64,000 bases of DNA from Paracoccus caeni (GTDB taxonomy: Bacteria > Pseudomonadota > Alphaproteobacteria > Rhodobacterales > Rhodobacteraceae): assembly GCF_016629665.1 (NCBI RefSeq), contig NZ_JAEPRQ010000001.1, positions 496,001 to 560,000 of the forward strand, in the 5' to 3' direction. The first letter of the stretch is position 1. The number at the start of each line of letters is the position of its first letter. The notes beneath the pieces are model-generated. The model was not told the origin of the DNA, did not search any database, and saw only the letters and a list, made by a program, of their open reading frames with translations. Both the position numbers and the translations under genes were made by a program. Below, one piece after another: positions 36,650 through 46,026 of the stretch.

Positions 36650-37852
36650 ATGGCTGATGTAAACTCTGTCGCGATTGCGCGGCGTAAGCCGGTCGAAGTG
36701 CCGCGCCGCCTTCGCCGGATGCTGTCGCTTCAGGATTTCGAGCATCGGGCGAAACGGCGCTTGCCGCTGTCGATCTTTGGCTATGTGAGCGGCGGGGGCG
36801 AAGAAGACCTCAGCCTGCGCGCCAACCGCGCCGATTTCGACGCCTTACGGTTTCAGCCGCGCATACTGTGCGATGTTTCTGGCCGGTCGCAGCGGCTGGC
36901 ATTATTCGGGCAGGATCATGCGCTGCCCTTCGCCATCGCGCCGATGGGGTTCAGTGCTTTGGCGGCCTATGACGGCGATGTCGTGCTGGCACAGGCGGCG
37001 CGCGAGATGGGCAGTTTCGCGATCTGCTCTGCCGCATCGCTGACCCCGTTGGAAAGGGTGGCGGCACAGGGCGGTGGCGGCTGGTTTCAATGCTACATTC
37101 CGGGCGAAGAGACGCGGATCGGTGCATTGCTGGACCGGCTGCTGACGGCGGGGTTCGACAAGCTGGTCGTGACAGGCGACGTCCCGGTGGCCGCGAACCG
37201 CGAGAATAATGCAAAGAACGGCTTTGACGCGCCCTTTCGCATCACGCCGCAACTGATCTGGCAGGGGATCACGCATCCGCGCTGGACCTTGGGCACAATG
37301 GGACGCGAAATCTGGACACGCGGCATGCCGCATTTCGAGAATATGGAGGCGGTGCAGGGACCGCCCCTGTTCTCTCGCGATCTGGTGCGCTCGACGATCG
37401 CGCGCGACCGGCTAAGCTGGACGCATCTGGATTTCATCCGCGCCCGCTGGCCGGGGAAACTGCTGGTCAAAGGCGTGTTGCATCCCGACGATGCCCGCCG
37501 GGCGCGGGATTGCGGCTGCGACGGGGTGATCGTCTCGAACCATGGCGGGCGACAGTTGGATGGTGCGATTTCGGGATTGCGGGCATTGCCTGCGGTGCGC
37601 GAAGCGGTGCCGGATATGGCGGTGATCGTCGATGGCGGTATCCGGCGCGGGACCGATGTGCTGAAGGCCCTGGCGCTTGGCGCGGATTTCACACTGGTCG
37701 GGCGACCCTTCCTTTATGCGGCGGCGACCGACGGGGTCGAAGGCGTCCGCCACGCGATGAAGCTGCTGGCCGAAGAGGTGGATCGCGATATGGCCCTGCT
37801 AGGCGTGAACCGGATCGAGGATTTGCGCGGGCTTTCGATGGTGAAGGCGTAA
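36650..37852 (+). CDS. FMN-dependent alpha-hydroxy-acid dehydrogenase (LldD-like)
   Basis: A 400-residue flavoenzyme oxidising an L-2-hydroxy acid, probably L-lactate, with electrons passed to the respiratory chain or a cytochrome. The family pattern is present: LSLQDFEHRAKRRLPLSIFGYVSGG, PFAIAPMGFSAL, WFQCYIP, and the active-site block VIVSNHGGRQLDGAISGLRAL (catalytic His) followed by VIVDGGIRRGTDVLKALALGA. AAAGGGA precedes the ATG. Lactate versus mandelate or another acid is uncertain. Confidence 0.85.
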   Translation: MADVNSVAIARRKPVEVPRRLRRMLSLQDFEHRAKRRLPLSIFGYVSGGGEEDLSLRANRADFDALRFQPRILCDVSGRSQRLALFGQDHALPFAIAPMGFSALAAYDGDVVLAQAAREMGSFAICSAASLTPLERVAAQGGGGWFQCYIPGEETRIGALLDRLLTAGFDKLVVTGDVPVAANRENNAKNGFDAPFRITPQLIWQGITHPRWTLGTMGREIWTRGMPHFENMEAVQGPPLFSRDLVRSTIARDRLSWTHLDFIRARWPGKLLVKGVLHPDDARRARDCGCDGVIVSNHGGRQLDGAISGLRALPAVREAVPDMAVIVDGGIRRGTDVLKALALGADFTLVGRPFLYAAATDGVEGVRHAMKLLAEEVDRDMALLGVNRIEDLRGLSMVKA

Positions 37853-37914
37853 CGTGATGCCGGGGCCGAAAGAGACGCCTTTTCTCGCCCCCCACGCATT
37901 GCGATAAGCCGCAG

Positions 37915-40332
37915 ATGCCTGAAACGCTGCCCATCGACGCTATCCTTCCCGACCTGCGCGCCACCTTGGCCGCCAAGGGTCGCGCCGTGCTGGTCGCCCC
38001 TCCGGGGGCTGGCAAGACGACGCGGGTGCCGCTTGCGCTGATGGATCAGACCAAGGGCCGCATCCTGATGCTGGAGCCGCGCCGCCTTGCCGCCCGAGCG
38101 GCGGCCGAGCGGATGGCCTCGACCCTTGGTGAACCCGTGGGGCAAAGCGTCGGCTATCGCATTCGCGGTGAATCCGTGCCCGGCAGCCGGATTGAGGTGG
38201 TGACCGAGGGTATCCTGACCCGGATGATCCAATCCGATCCCTCGCTGGACGATATCGGCTGCGTCATCTTCGACGAATTTCACGAACGCAGCCTGAATGC
38301 CGATCTGGGGCTGGCGCTGGTCTGGGAGGCAAAGGGCGCGCTGCGCGATGATCTGGCCGTGCTGGTCATGTCGGCGACACTGGACGCCGAACCCGTGGCC
38401 GCGCTGCTGGATGATGCGCCGATCTTGCGCTCGGACGGTCGCGCCTTCCCGGTCGAGACTCGTTGGCTGGACCGCCCCCTGCCCGCAGGTGCCCGCCTGA
38501 TCGATGAAGCCGCGCGGCTGATCGCCCATGCCGAGGCAGAGACCCGTGACACCGGCGGCACCCTGCTGGCCTTCCTGCCCGGCGAAGGCGAAATCCGCCG
38601 CGTCATGGGGCAGCTTCAAGGCACCGGCTGCGAAATCCTGCCGCTTTACGGTGCGCTGGATGCCAAGGCGCAACGCGCGGCCCTGTCGGTGCCGGGGGCG
38701 CAAAGGCGGATCGTGCTGGCGACCTCGATTGCCGAAACCTCGTTGACGATCCCGCAGGTGAAGGTGGTGGTCGATGCCGGTCGCGCCCGCCGCGCGCGGT
38801 TCGATCCGGGCAGCGGCATGTCGCGTCTGGTGACCGAACGGGTCAGCCGGGCCGAGGCCGATCAGCGGCGGGGTCGGGCCGGGCGGGTCGCACCGGGCAT
38901 CTGCTACCGGATGTGGGCGCGGGCCGAAGAGGGCGCTTTGCCCGCCTTTGCACCGCCGGAAATTGCGGTAGCCGATCTGGCCGGGCTGGCGATGGAACTG
39001 GCCGTCTGGGGGGCAGACCCGTCCGATCTGGCCTTCCTGACTCCGCCCCCCGAAGGCGCGCTGGCCGAGGCCCGGGCGCTGCTGCGCGGCCTTAATGCGC
39101 TGGACGATCAGAACCGGATCACCGATCACGGCAAGGCGCTGGCCCGGCTGCCGATCCATCCGCGCCTTGGGCATATGCTGCTGCGCGCCGGAAGGGGTGC
39201 CGCCGATCTGGCCGCGCTGTTGTCGGACCGCGATCCGCTCAAGGCGGCGCCGGTCGATCTTGCCCCGCGTCTTCTGGCGATCCGCGACCCCAAAGCCTAT
39301 GCCGCCCGCCATCATTGGGAGGCGAACCGCGCCGCAATTCAGCGCCTGCGCGACGATGCCGCCCGTCTGCGTCGCATGGCCCCCGACCTGCCGCCGATGC
39401 CGGTCGGTGCAATGGCGGCACTGGCCTATCCCGACCGCATCGGTCTGCGCCGCAAGGGCGATGATCCGCGCTATGTCCTGTCGGGCGGCAAGGGCGCGGT
39501 GATCGAGGCGTCCGATCCTATGGCCGGTCAGCGCCTGCTGGTTGCGCTTGATCTGGACGGGGATAATCGCGAAGCCCGCATCCGCCTTGCCGCGCCGCTG
39601 GACGAGGCGGATTTGCGCAGCCTCTACGCGGATGAGATCGCTCGCGTTACTCTTTGCGAATGGTCGCGCCGCGATGGGCGCGTTCTGGCCCGCCAGCAGG
39701 AACGGCTTGGCGCGCTGGTCATGACCGACCGAGCATGGACGGAGGCGCCAGAGGAAGCGGTGGCACAGGCGGCGCTGGACGGTCTGCGGCTTGACGGCCT
39801 GCCATGGACCAAAGCCGCCGCCCGATTGCGGGCCCGCATCGCGCTGGTCCCCGCGCTTGGGCCGGTGGATGACGCCGCGCTGCTGGCCGACCCCGATTGG
39901 CTGCTGCCGTCGCTGGGCAAGATCCGCACTCTGGCCGATCTGCGCGCACTGGACCTGACCGAACCGCTGAAAGCCCGGATTGGCTGGAACGGTCAACAGA
40001 TGCTGGACCAACAGGTGCCTGCGCATTTCACCACGCCGCTGGGCCGTAAGGTGCCGATCGATTACGACCATGAAACCCCGTCGATCGAACTGCGCCTGCA
40101 AGAACTTTTCGGCGTCACCCGCCACCCGACCGTGGGCAACACTCCGCTACGGATCAGCCTGCTGTCTCCGGGTGGCAAGCCGGTGCAGGTGACGACCGAT
40201 CTGCCGGGGTTCTGGGCGTCATCCTATGCCGATGTCAGAAAAGACATGCGCGGCCGCTATCCGCGCCACCCCTGGCCCGAAGACCCGACCGAGGCGGACC
40301 CCACGACCCGCGCCAAACCGCGCGGGACCTAA
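37915..40332 (+). CDS. hrpB: ATP-dependent RNA helicase-like protein HrpB
   Basis: An 805-residue DEAH-type helicase. Walker A PPGAGKTTRVPLAL, DEFHERSLNADLGL (motif II), SAT in VMSATLDAEPVAALL and the second motor QRRGRAGRVAPG are all present, with the HrpB-specific C-terminal domain PRHPWPEDPTEADPTTRAKPRGT. The family is widespread in proteobacteria with poorly known function, possibly in RNA or envelope processes. It stands alone and converges on folD. Confidence 0.93.
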   Translation: MPETLPIDAILPDLRATLAAKGRAVLVAPPGAGKTTRVPLALMDQTKGRILMLEPRRLAARAAAERMASTLGEPVGQSVGYRIRGESVPGSRIEVVTEGILTRMIQSDPSLDDIGCVIFDEFHERSLNADLGLALVWEAKGALRDDLAVLVMSATLDAEPVAALLDDAPILRSDGRAFPVETRWLDRPLPAGARLIDEAARLIAHAEAETRDTGGTLLAFLPGEGEIRRVMGQLQGTGCEILPLYGALDAKAQRAALSVPGAQRRIVLATSIAETSLTIPQVKVVVDAGRARRARFDPGSGMSRLVTERVSRAEADQRRGRAGRVAPGICYRMWARAEEGALPAFAPPEIAVADLAGLAMELAVWGADPSDLAFLTPPPEGALAEARALLRGLNALDDQNRITDHGKALARLPIHPRLGHMLLRAGRGAADLAALLSDRDPLKAAPVDLAPRLLAIRDPKAYAARHHWEANRAAIQRLRDDAARLRRMAPDLPPMPVGAMAALAYPDRIGLRRKGDDPRYVLSGGKGAVIEASDPMAGQRLLVALDLDGDNREARIRLAAPLDEADLRSLYADEIARVTLCEWSRRDGRVLARQQERLGALVMTDRAWTEAPEEAVAQAALDGLRLDGLPWTKAAARLRARIALVPALGPVDDAALLADPDWLLPSLGKIRTLADLRALDLTEPLKARIGWNGQQMLDQQVPAHFTTPLGRKVPIDYDHETPSIELRLQELFGVTRHPTVGNTPLRISLLSPGGKPVQVTTDLPGFWASSYADVRKDMRGRYPRHPWPEDPTEADPTTRAKPRGT

Positions 40333-40334
40333 GG

Positions 40335-40371
40335 CTTCTTCGTTGTCCAAATACCGAAAGGCAAGGCCTGC
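40335..40371 (-). repeat. 3'-end intergenic element after folD
   Basis: On the minus strand, directly after the folD stop: GGCAGGCCTTGCC (imperfect stem), then TTTCGGTATTTGGACAACG, then AAGAAG. Same order as the elements after the third deformylase, scoB and the MarR gene. It fills the whole 39-base gap between folD and hrpB. Confidence 0.6.
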
Positions 40372-41247
40372 CTAGGGCGTCAATCCCTCGGGATCGGGCA
40401 GGCCGTTGGCACGGGCTGTTGCTGTCAGCGTATTGGCCAGCAGGCAGGCGATGGTCATCGGGCCGACGCCGCCGGGAACCGGGGTGATCGCGCCTGCGAC
40501 CTTGACGGCCTCGGCGTAATCCACGTCGCCCACCAAACCGTCATCGGTGCGGTTGATGCCGACATCGATCACCGTCGCGCCGGGCTTGATCCAGTCGGCC
40601 TTGACGAAATGCGCCCGACCGACGGCTGCGACCAGAATATCAGCCTCGCGGCAGATCGCCTCAAGATCGGTGGTGCGCGAATGGGCGATGGTCACCGTGG
40701 CACTGTCGCGCAGCAGCAGTTGCGCCATCGGCTTGCCGACGATGTTCGATCGACCGATCACCACCGCGCGCTTGCCCGACAGGCTGCCCAGATGGTCGCG
40801 CAGCATCATCAGACAGCCCAGCGGCGTGCAGGGCACCATCGCCTTCTGCCCGGTCGCCAGCAGGCCCACGTTCAGAAGGGTGAAGCCATCCACGTCCTTT
40901 TCCGGCGCGATACTGTTGATCACCGCGGATTCGTCCATATGGCCGGGCAGGGGAAGCTGCACCAGAATGCCGTTCACCGCCGGGTCATTGTTCAGCGTAT
41001 CGATCAGCGCCAGCAGATCGGCCTCGGGCGTATCGGCGGGCAGTTTGTGCTGCCATGAATTCATCCCGACCTCGACGGTCATCTTGCCCTTCGAGCGGAC
41101 ATAGACCTGACTGGCCGGATCCTCGCCCACCAGCACCACGGCCAGGCCGGGGGTGATGCCGCGTTCCTTCAGCGCCGAGACCTGGGTTGCGATCCGGCTG
41201 CGCAGGTTGGCGGCGAAAGCCTTGCCGTCGATGATATGGGCTGTCAT
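40372..41247 (-). CDS. folD: Methylenetetrahydrofolate dehydrogenase / cyclohydrolase
   Basis: FolD interconverts 5,10-methylene- and 10-formyl-tetrahydrofolate, and so supplies the formyl donor for fmt and purines. The 291 residues carry [14 protein letters not shown] (active-site Lys/Tyr region), [15 protein letters not shown], the NADP-binding [15 protein letters not shown], and [16 protein letters not shown]. It is coupled to the upstream chorismate mutase gene by an ATGA overlap. Confidence 0.97.
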   Translation of the reverse strand: MTAHIIDGKAFAANLRSRIATQVSALKERGITPGLAVVLVGEDPASQVYVRSKGKMTVEVGMNSWQHKLPADTPEADLLALIDTLNNDPAVNGILVQLPLPGHMDESAVINSIAPEKDVDGFTLLNVGLLATGQKAMVPCTPLGCLMMLRDHLGSLSGKRAVVIGRSNIVGKPMAQLLLRDSATVTIAHSRTTDLEAICREADILVAAVGRAHFVKADWIKPGATVIDVGINRTDDGLVGDVDYAEAVKVAGAITPVPGGVGPMTIACLLANTLTATARANGLPDPEGLTP

Positions 41248-41546
41248 GGGCGATCTCCCTTCAGATGGCGGTCTTCCTGCGCGATGGCGGCTTCGACCAG
41301 TTGCCGCCAGATATTCTCGATCAGCGCCCGGTCCAGCCCAAGCGATGCGGCATGGCTGCCCGCATTTGCGACAACTTCTTCGACGCGATCCTCGATCCGG
41401 GCGGGCAGGCCGATATTGGACTTGATCTGCGCCGCCCGCGCGATCAGCGTGCTGCGTTCCGCCAGCAGGGTGATTACCTTCTGGTCAAGCGCGTCGATAT
41501 GGGCGCGCAAGGTCGTCATGTCGTGGATGTCTTCGGTCCGGGTCAT
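41244..41546 (-). CDS. Chorismate mutase, AroQ type
   Basis: A 100-residue all-helical AroQ protein: [32 protein letters not shown], then [39 protein letters not shown]. The arginines and lysine of the active site are in place. It converts chorismate to prephenate for Phe/Tyr synthesis; a pyruvate-lyase variant cannot be excluded. The start could also be the ATG nine codons in (MTTLRAH). Confidence 0.88.
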   Translation of the reverse strand: MTRTEDIHDMTTLRAHIDALDQKVITLLAERSTLIARAAQIKSNIGLPARIEDRVEEVVANAGSHAASLGLDRALIENIWRQLVEAAIAQEDRHLKGDRP

Positions 41547-41601
41547 CGCAGCCTACCTTTCGGACAGGGGGATGCACCGGGAAGCGCCGCCGCGCAAGGG
41601 C

Positions 41602-42042
41602 TCAACTGGTCTGCGCGGTTTCCAAGGCGCTGCGCAGCCGGATCAGCGCGGTCTGCATCGCCACCGCCTCATCCGCGCCAAGCCCGGTGGCCTTTGCCAC
41701 ACATTCGGCCACACCCGCGGCTTTGGTCTGCAAGTCCCGGCCCTGATCGGTCAGAAAGATCCGCACCCGCCGCTCATCCTCATTGTCGCGCAGGCGGCGC
41801 AGCAGCCCGGCAGTTTCAAGCCGCTTCAGCAGGGGCGTCAGCGTGCTGGATTCCAGACCCAGACTGCCGCCGATCTCGCTGACGCTTTGCCCGTCGCGTT
41901 CCCAAAGCAGAACCAGCGCCAGATATTGCGGATAGGTCAGGCCAAGCGGGTCCAGCAGCGGTTTGTAAAGCCGCCCGAACGCCAGATTGGCCGAATAGAT
42001 GTCAAAGCACAGCAGCGACGATAATGTGGGGTTCTGTTCCAT
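41602..42042 (-). CDS. ohrR: Organic-hydroperoxide-sensing repressor OhrR
   Basis: A 146-residue MarR-family repressor that loses DNA binding when its N-terminal cysteine is oxidised by organic peroxide. The sensing Cys12 is in SLLCFDIYSANLAFGR, and the winged helix is in QSVSEIGGSLGLESSTLTPLLKRLETAGLLRRLRDNEDERR. Divergent from ohr; two related palindromes lie between. Its predicted transcription start coincides with the ATG, so the mRNA may be leaderless. Confidence 0.95.
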   Translation of the reverse strand: MEQNPTLSSLLCFDIYSANLAFGRLYKPLLDPLGLTYPQYLALVLLWERDGQSVSEIGGSLGLESSTLTPLLKRLETAGLLRRLRDNEDERRVRIFLTDQGRDLQTKAAGVAECVAKATGLGADEAVAMQTALIRLRSALETAQTS

Positions 42043-42048
42043 GCTGCC

Positions 42049-42077
42049 AAAATAGATTGCGCGCGATTTAATCGCAA
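42049..42077 (-). promoter_or_regulatory. Putative ohrR promoter
   Basis: On the minus strand TTGCGA (42077-42072), 17 bases, TATTTT (42054-42049). The -35 box overlaps the GCGATTTAATCGC operator. The expected start is about 42042, the A of the ohrR ATG. Confidence 0.6.
42063..42075. promoter_or_regulatory. Putative OhrR operator 1
   Basis: GCGAT-TTA-ATCGC, a perfect palindrome overlapping the -35 box of ohrR. It shares the core CGATNTAATCG with operator 2. Confidence 0.65.
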
Positions 42078-42080
42078 GGG

Positions 42081-42109
42081 TTGACGAATCGACCTCATCA
42101 AATTAATTA
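42081..42109 (+). promoter_or_regulatory. Putative ohr promoter
   Basis: TTGACG (42081-42086), 17 bases, TAATTA (42104-42109), close to the sigma-70 consensus. Transcription would start near 42116, inside operator 2. Confidence 0.7.
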
Positions 42110-42113
42110 TCAC

Positions 42114-42126
42114 ACGATCTAATCGT
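42114..42126. promoter_or_regulatory. Putative OhrR operator 2
   Basis: ACGAT-CTA-ATCGT, a perfect palindrome at the predicted ohr transcription start, where bound OhrR would block initiation. Its centre is 51 bases from operator 1, near five helical turns. Confidence 0.65.
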
Positions 42127-42146
42127 AAGCGATGAAAGGAAATGCC

Positions 42147-42575
42147 ATGCCGACCAAGGTTCTTTACCGCACCAGCGCCACCGCGACAGGCGGGGGCCGC
42201 GACGGCCATACCGGCACCGATGACGGCACTCTTGCCTTTGACCTGACCGTTCCGAAGGAACTGGGCGGGCCGGGCGGCGACGGTGCCAACCCCGAGAAAC
42301 TGTTCGCCACCGGCTATGCCGCCTGTTTCATGGGCGCGCTGCGGTTCTATGCAGGCTCGAAAAAGGTGAAGGTGCCGGATGATGCTCAGGTGCAGGTCAG
42401 CGTCGGCATTGGTCCGCGCGAGGATACCGGCTTCGGGCTGGATGTCTCGATCCGGGTAAGCCTGCCGGGTGTGGAACGTGACGTGGCCGAAGACCTGATC
42501 GCCGGCGCGCATCTAGTTTGCCCCTATTCGCATGCCACGCGCGGCTCGCTGAATATCACGCCTGAACTGGCCTGA
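42147..42575 (+). CDS. ohr: Organic hydroperoxide resistance peroxidase Ohr
   Basis: Ohr reduces organic and fatty-acid hydroperoxides with lipoylated proteins as the electron donor. The 142-residue protein has the two reactive cysteines, Cys60 in TGYAACFMGAL and Cys125 in AHLVCPYSHATRG. ATG 42147 with AAAGGA ahead is preferred to ATG 42132. Repressed by the divergent OhrR. Confidence 0.96.
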   Translation: MPTKVLYRTSATATGGGRDGHTGTDDGTLAFDLTVPKELGGPGGDGANPEKLFATGYAACFMGALRFYAGSKKVKVPDDAQVQVSVGIGPREDTGFGLDVSIRVSLPGVERDVAEDLIAGAHLVCPYSHATRGSLNITPELA

Positions 42576-42628
42576 GAGACGGTGCAGACAGGCGCCCGCC
42601 CGGATTCACGTCGCCCTTGGGCGACGCC

Positions 42629-42759
42629 GGGCAGTGCCCGACCGCCCGGACGGGCGGGCACTTTGGTGAGGCTGCGCGTAACAGAGATGTTCGGCGGGGC
42701 GGCACCATAAAGCGCTTAGAATGATCGTTGCAGTGCCCACCCGCGGTCGGGCAATGCCC
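42629..42759. repeat. REP/MITE-like inverted-repeat segment
   Basis: GGGCAGTGCCCGACC (42629-42643) is matched in inverse orientation by GGTCGGGCAATGCCC (42745-42759), 14 of 15 positions. Each arm has its own small GC palindrome (CGCCCGGACGGGCG near the left arm). The ~100 bases between are non-coding and include a less GC-rich centre. The whole could be a palindromic intergenic repeat. No transposase or clear target duplication is seen. Confidence 0.45.
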
Positions 42760-42782
42760 TCTGCTCTGAATGGCGGGCAAAG

Positions 42783-42812
42783 AAAAACCCCCGGCCTAGA
42801 CCGGGGGTTTTT
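42783..42812. terminator. Bidirectional Rho-independent terminator
   Basis: AAAAA-CCCCCGG-CCTAGA-CCGGGGG-TTTTT. A perfect 7-bp GC stem with flanking A5 and T5, terminating ftsH on the minus strand and anything reading through from ohr on the plus strand. Confidence 0.92.
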
Positions 42813-42828
42813 GCTTTCTACAGTCAAA

Positions 42829-44721
42829 TCACGCGGGGGCGGGGTCGCCGCCTTGCGAACTGGTTTTCCCGGCTTTCGGGATCGCGGTGACCGACGGGAT
42901 CACGCTGCCCGGCGTGTCGTCATCGCCGCCAAGCGCCTCGCCGCGAAGGATCTTGCCGATTTCCTCGCCGGTCAGCGTCTCGTATTCCAACAGGCCCTGC
43001 GCCAGACGTTCGAACTCTTCGTTCTTCTCGATCAGGATGCGGCGGGCTTCCTGATAGCCTTCCTCGATCAGGTCGCGAACTTCCTGCTCGATCAGCTCTT
43101 TCGTCGCCGCCGAAACCGAGAAGCCGCCGGTGCTGCCCGAATACCCCTCATGCGCCTCGGCGTAATCGACGGCGCCAACCTTGTCGGACATGCCCCAACG
43201 CATCACCATGGCGCGCGCCAATTGGCTGGCCTGCATGATGTCGCCCGCCGGGCCGTTCGAGACGCCTTCTTCACCATATTTGATGATCTCGGCGGCCTTA
43301 CCGGCCATGGTCATGGCGATCTTCTGCTTGGCTTCGTCCTTGTGGTAATTCAGCCGGTCCATTTCCGGCAGGCTGACCACCATGCCAAGCGCACCGCCGC
43401 GCGGGATGATCGTTGCCTTATAGACCGGATCGCATTTCGGCAGCGACAGCCCGACGACGGCGTGACCGGCCTCGTGATAGGCGGTCTTTTCCTTCTGCTC
43501 GGGCGTTAGGACAAGGCTGCGACGCTCAACGCCCAGCATCACCTTGTCCTTGGCATTCTCGAAATCTTCCATGCTGACGAAACGGCGACCGATACGGGCC
43601 GCCATCAGCGCCGCCTCGTTCACGAGGTTCATCAGGTCGGCACCGGAAAAGCCCGGCGTACCGCGTGCGATGATCCGCAGATCGACATCGGGACCGACCG
43701 GAACCTTGCGGGCATGGACGCCCAAAATTTTCTCGCGGCCCTTGATGTCGGGGTTCGGCACATGGATCTGACGGTCGAAGCGACCGGGGCGCAGCAGCGC
43801 TGGGTCCAGCACGTCCTTGCGGTTGGTCGCGGCGACGATGATGATGCCTTCGTTGGCCTCGAAACCGTCCATCTCGACCAGAAGCTGGTTCAGGGTCTGC
43901 TCTCGCTCGTCATTGCCGCCGCCAATACCAACGCCACGGGCGCGGCCAACGGCGTCGATTTCATCGATGAAGAGGATACAGGGCGCCGATTTCTTCGCCT
44001 GTTCGAACATGTCCCGGACGCGGCTGGCGCCGACACCCACGAACATCTCAACGAAATCCGAGCCCGAGATGGTGAAGAACGGCACGCCAGCCTCACCCGC
44101 GATGGCACGGGCCAGCAGGGTCTTACCAGTGCCCGGAGGGCCGACCAGCAGCGCGCCTTTCGGGATCTTGCCGCCCAGACGGCTAAACTTCTGCGGGTTG
44201 CGCAGGAATTCAACGATCTCTTCCAATTCTTCCTTAGCCTCGTCGATCCCGGCCACGTCGTCAAAGGTCACCCGACCATGCTTTTCGGTCAGCAGCTTGG
44301 CCCGCGATTTGCCAAAGCCCATCGCGCCGCCTTTGCCGCCGCCCTGCATCCGGTTCATGAAGAAAATCCAGACGCCGATCAGCAGGATGAAGGGCAGCCA
44401 GACGCCCAGCATCGACATCAGGCCGGATTGCTGTTGCTTCTCGACCTTCACCTGCACGTCTTTGGAGATCAGCCGGTCGGCGATCTCTTCGCCCTGCGGG
44501 CGGACGGTGTGATATTGATTGCCGTCGGTGCCGGTGACGATCAGATCCTCGCCATCGATGGTGACCGCCGAGATCTGATCGTTGTCCACCCGTTCGATGA
44601 AATCCGAATAGGTGATCTGGCGGCTGTTCATCGAAGACGCTCCGTCGCTGAACAGATTGAACAGCGCAAGGATCATCAGGAACAGAACGACCCAGAAGGC
44701 CAGGTTACGTGCATTGCCCAA
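42829..44721 (-). CDS. ftsH: ATP-dependent zinc metalloprotease FtsH
   Basis: FtsH is a membrane-bound AAA+ protease that degrades regulatory and damaged membrane proteins. The 630 residues include two N-terminal membrane helices (about 5-24 and 100-120) flanking a periplasmic domain, Walker [17 protein letters not shown], Walker [13 protein letters not shown], the arginine-finger region LRPGRFDRQ and the zinc site HEAGH. AGGAG precedes the start. The promoter resembles a heat-shock promoter and begins within the tilS stop codon. Confidence 0.97.
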   Translation of the reverse strand: MGNARNLAFWVVLFLMILALFNLFSDGASSMNSRQITYSDFIERVDNDQISAVTIDGEDLIVTGTDGNQYHTVRPQGEEIADRLISKDVQVKVEKQQQSGLMSMLGVWLPFILLIGVWIFFMNRMQGGGKGGAMGFGKSRAKLLTEKHGRVTFDDVAGIDEAKEELEEIVEFLRNPQKFSRLGGKIPKGALLVGPPGTGKTLLARAIAGEAGVPFFTISGSDFVEMFVGVGASRVRDMFEQAKKSAPCILFIDEIDAVGRARGVGIGGGNDEREQTLNQLLVEMDGFEANEGIIIVAATNRKDVLDPALLRPGRFDRQIHVPNPDIKGREKILGVHARKVPVGPDVDLRIIARGTPGFSGADLMNLVNEAALMAARIGRRFVSMEDFENAKDKVMLGVERRSLVLTPEQKEKTAYHEAGHAVVGLSLPKCDPVYKATIIPRGGALGMVVSLPEMDRLNYHKDEAKQKIAMTMAGKAAEIIKYGEEGVSNGPAGDIMQASQLARAMVMRWGMSDKVGAVDYAEAHEGYSGSTGGFSVSAATKELIEQEVRDLIEEGYQEARRILIEKNEEFERLAQGLLEYETLTGEEIGKILRGEALGGDDDTPGSVIPSVTAIPKAGKTSSQGGDPAPA

Positions 44722-44753
44722 AACGGGACTCCTCCGGCGGAAATCGGTTTCGT

Positions 44754-44784
44754 CTGAAAATAGGGATTATCGCCGCAGGTTCAA
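44754..44784 (-). promoter_or_regulatory. Putative ftsH promoter, RpoH-like
   Basis: On the minus strand TTGAAC (44784-44779) is followed by CCTATTTTCAG (44764-44754). This nearly fits the TTG-N17/18-CYTATNTNNG pattern I recall for Rhodobacter RpoH promoters, and ftsH is a heat-shock gene in many bacteria. A weak sigma-70 reading (TTGAAC-16-TATTTT) is the alternative. Confidence 0.4.
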
Positions 44785-46016
44785 TGCGCCATGACCATCC
44801 TGCGAAATTCCGCCGCGCCCCTGAGCGGCTGGATCTCCACAGGCGGGCCGGGCCGCAGAAGCGGCACCGCCACCAACGCATCGCCGCGCCAGATCGCCGG
44901 GCTTGCCGCAGCCTCGTCCCGAGGCAGGCCAGATTGCCGCCATCGGGCCAGCGTCAGGTTGTCCGGCCCAAGCGCCGAGACCCGCAACCCGTCTTCCAAA
45001 CCACTGATTCGCCAGCGATTATCCCAGATGCCATCTTCCTGTGCGGCAGCACGCAAAGCGGCGGCGGGTTCGCGGACGAATCGAATCTCGCTGGCTGATG
45101 GCTCGATCAGGGTGCCGTCCAGCGTGACCCGGTTGCCCGAGGCGATGGCCTGCAGCCCGTGCATCGTCGCCGCACGGCGCGGCGGATAATCGGCGCCGGT
45201 GATCCAGCGGCAGGCTGCAACGACCAGCCTGCGGCGAATCTCTGGCGGTGAAGTGCTGAAGGCCTGACGCGGCAGAACGATCCGGCCGCGACCGATCAGC
45301 GCATCCCGCGCGGCCAGTGCCGCGTAATGCGACAGGGCATCGCGAGCCTCGCCGATATGGGCAGCAGCGCGGGCAAGGGCCGCCACATCCAGGCCCAAAC
45401 CTTCGATGGCCCGGCGAAACCGGATTCGGTCGAAATCTTCGTTCTCGTTGCTGGGATCGTCGATCCAGCCGACCTCGCGCGCCCGCAGCCAGTCGCGCAA
45501 TTCGGCCCGTCCCGCCGTCAGCATCGGCCGCAGCCAGCGCGTCCCAAAGGCGTCACGCCATTCCGCCATCGCGGCCAGCCCGTCGATTCCCGACCCCCGG
45601 CCCAGCCGCATCATCAGCGTTTCCGCCTGATCGTCCGCCGTGTGCCCAAGCGCCACCGCCGCCAGCCCGTTCCGCTGCGCCCAGCCAGCCAGCAACCGCA
45701 GCCTTGCATCGCGGGCATTCGCCATCAGATTGCCCGCCTCGGACTCGCGCTGCCATTTCAGCACCGCATGCGGCAAATCCAACGCCTTCGCCCACTGGCT
45801 GACCTGTTTCGCCTCGGCGGGGCTTTCGGGGCGCAATCCGTGATCGACGGTTGCGACCATCACCCGCCGCCCGGCGGCCCAGTCGCGGATCACATGCATC
45901 AGCGCAACCGAATCACCCCCGCCCGAAACGGCGATGCCAATGGCGGGCATATCCCCCGCCAGCCGATCCAGATTGGCCCTGATACGCGCGACCGGATCGG
46001 GATGCGGGGCACTCAT
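44781..46016 (-). CDS. tilS: tRNA(Ile)-lysidine synthase
   Basis: TilS converts C34 of the CAU anticodon of a tRNA-Ile to lysidine so that it reads AUA. The 411-residue protein has the PP-loop ATP site SGGGDSVAL (31-36), GHTADDQAETLMMRL, and the RNxxR-like motif as FDRIRFRRAIEGL. ATG 46016 lies 10 bases after the cpoB stop, so it is the next gene of the tol cluster. Order pal-cpoB-tilS-ftsH is standard in this group. Confidence 0.94.
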   Translation of the reverse strand: MSAPHPDPVARIRANLDRLAGDMPAIGIAVSGGGDSVALMHVIRDWAAGRRVMVATVDHGLRPESPAEAKQVSQWAKALDLPHAVLKWQRESEAGNLMANARDARLRLLAGWAQRNGLAAVALGHTADDQAETLMMRLGRGSGIDGLAAMAEWRDAFGTRWLRPMLTAGRAELRDWLRAREVGWIDDPSNENEDFDRIRFRRAIEGLGLDVAALARAAAHIGEARDALSHYAALAARDALIGRGRIVLPRQAFSTSPPEIRRRLVVAACRWITGADYPPRRAATMHGLQAIASGNRVTLDGTLIEPSASEIRFVREPAAALRAAAQEDGIWDNRWRISGLEDGLRVSALGPDNLTLARWRQSGLPRDEAAASPAIWRGDALVAVPLLRPGPPVEIQPLRGAAEFRRMVMAH

Positions 46017-46026
46017 CGCTTGTGGG

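Noticed and set aside
37714..40125. An 803-residue minus-strand ORF opposite hrpB
   Set aside because: HrpB carries every helicase motif on the plus strand. The minus frame is typical GC-driven shadow sequence.
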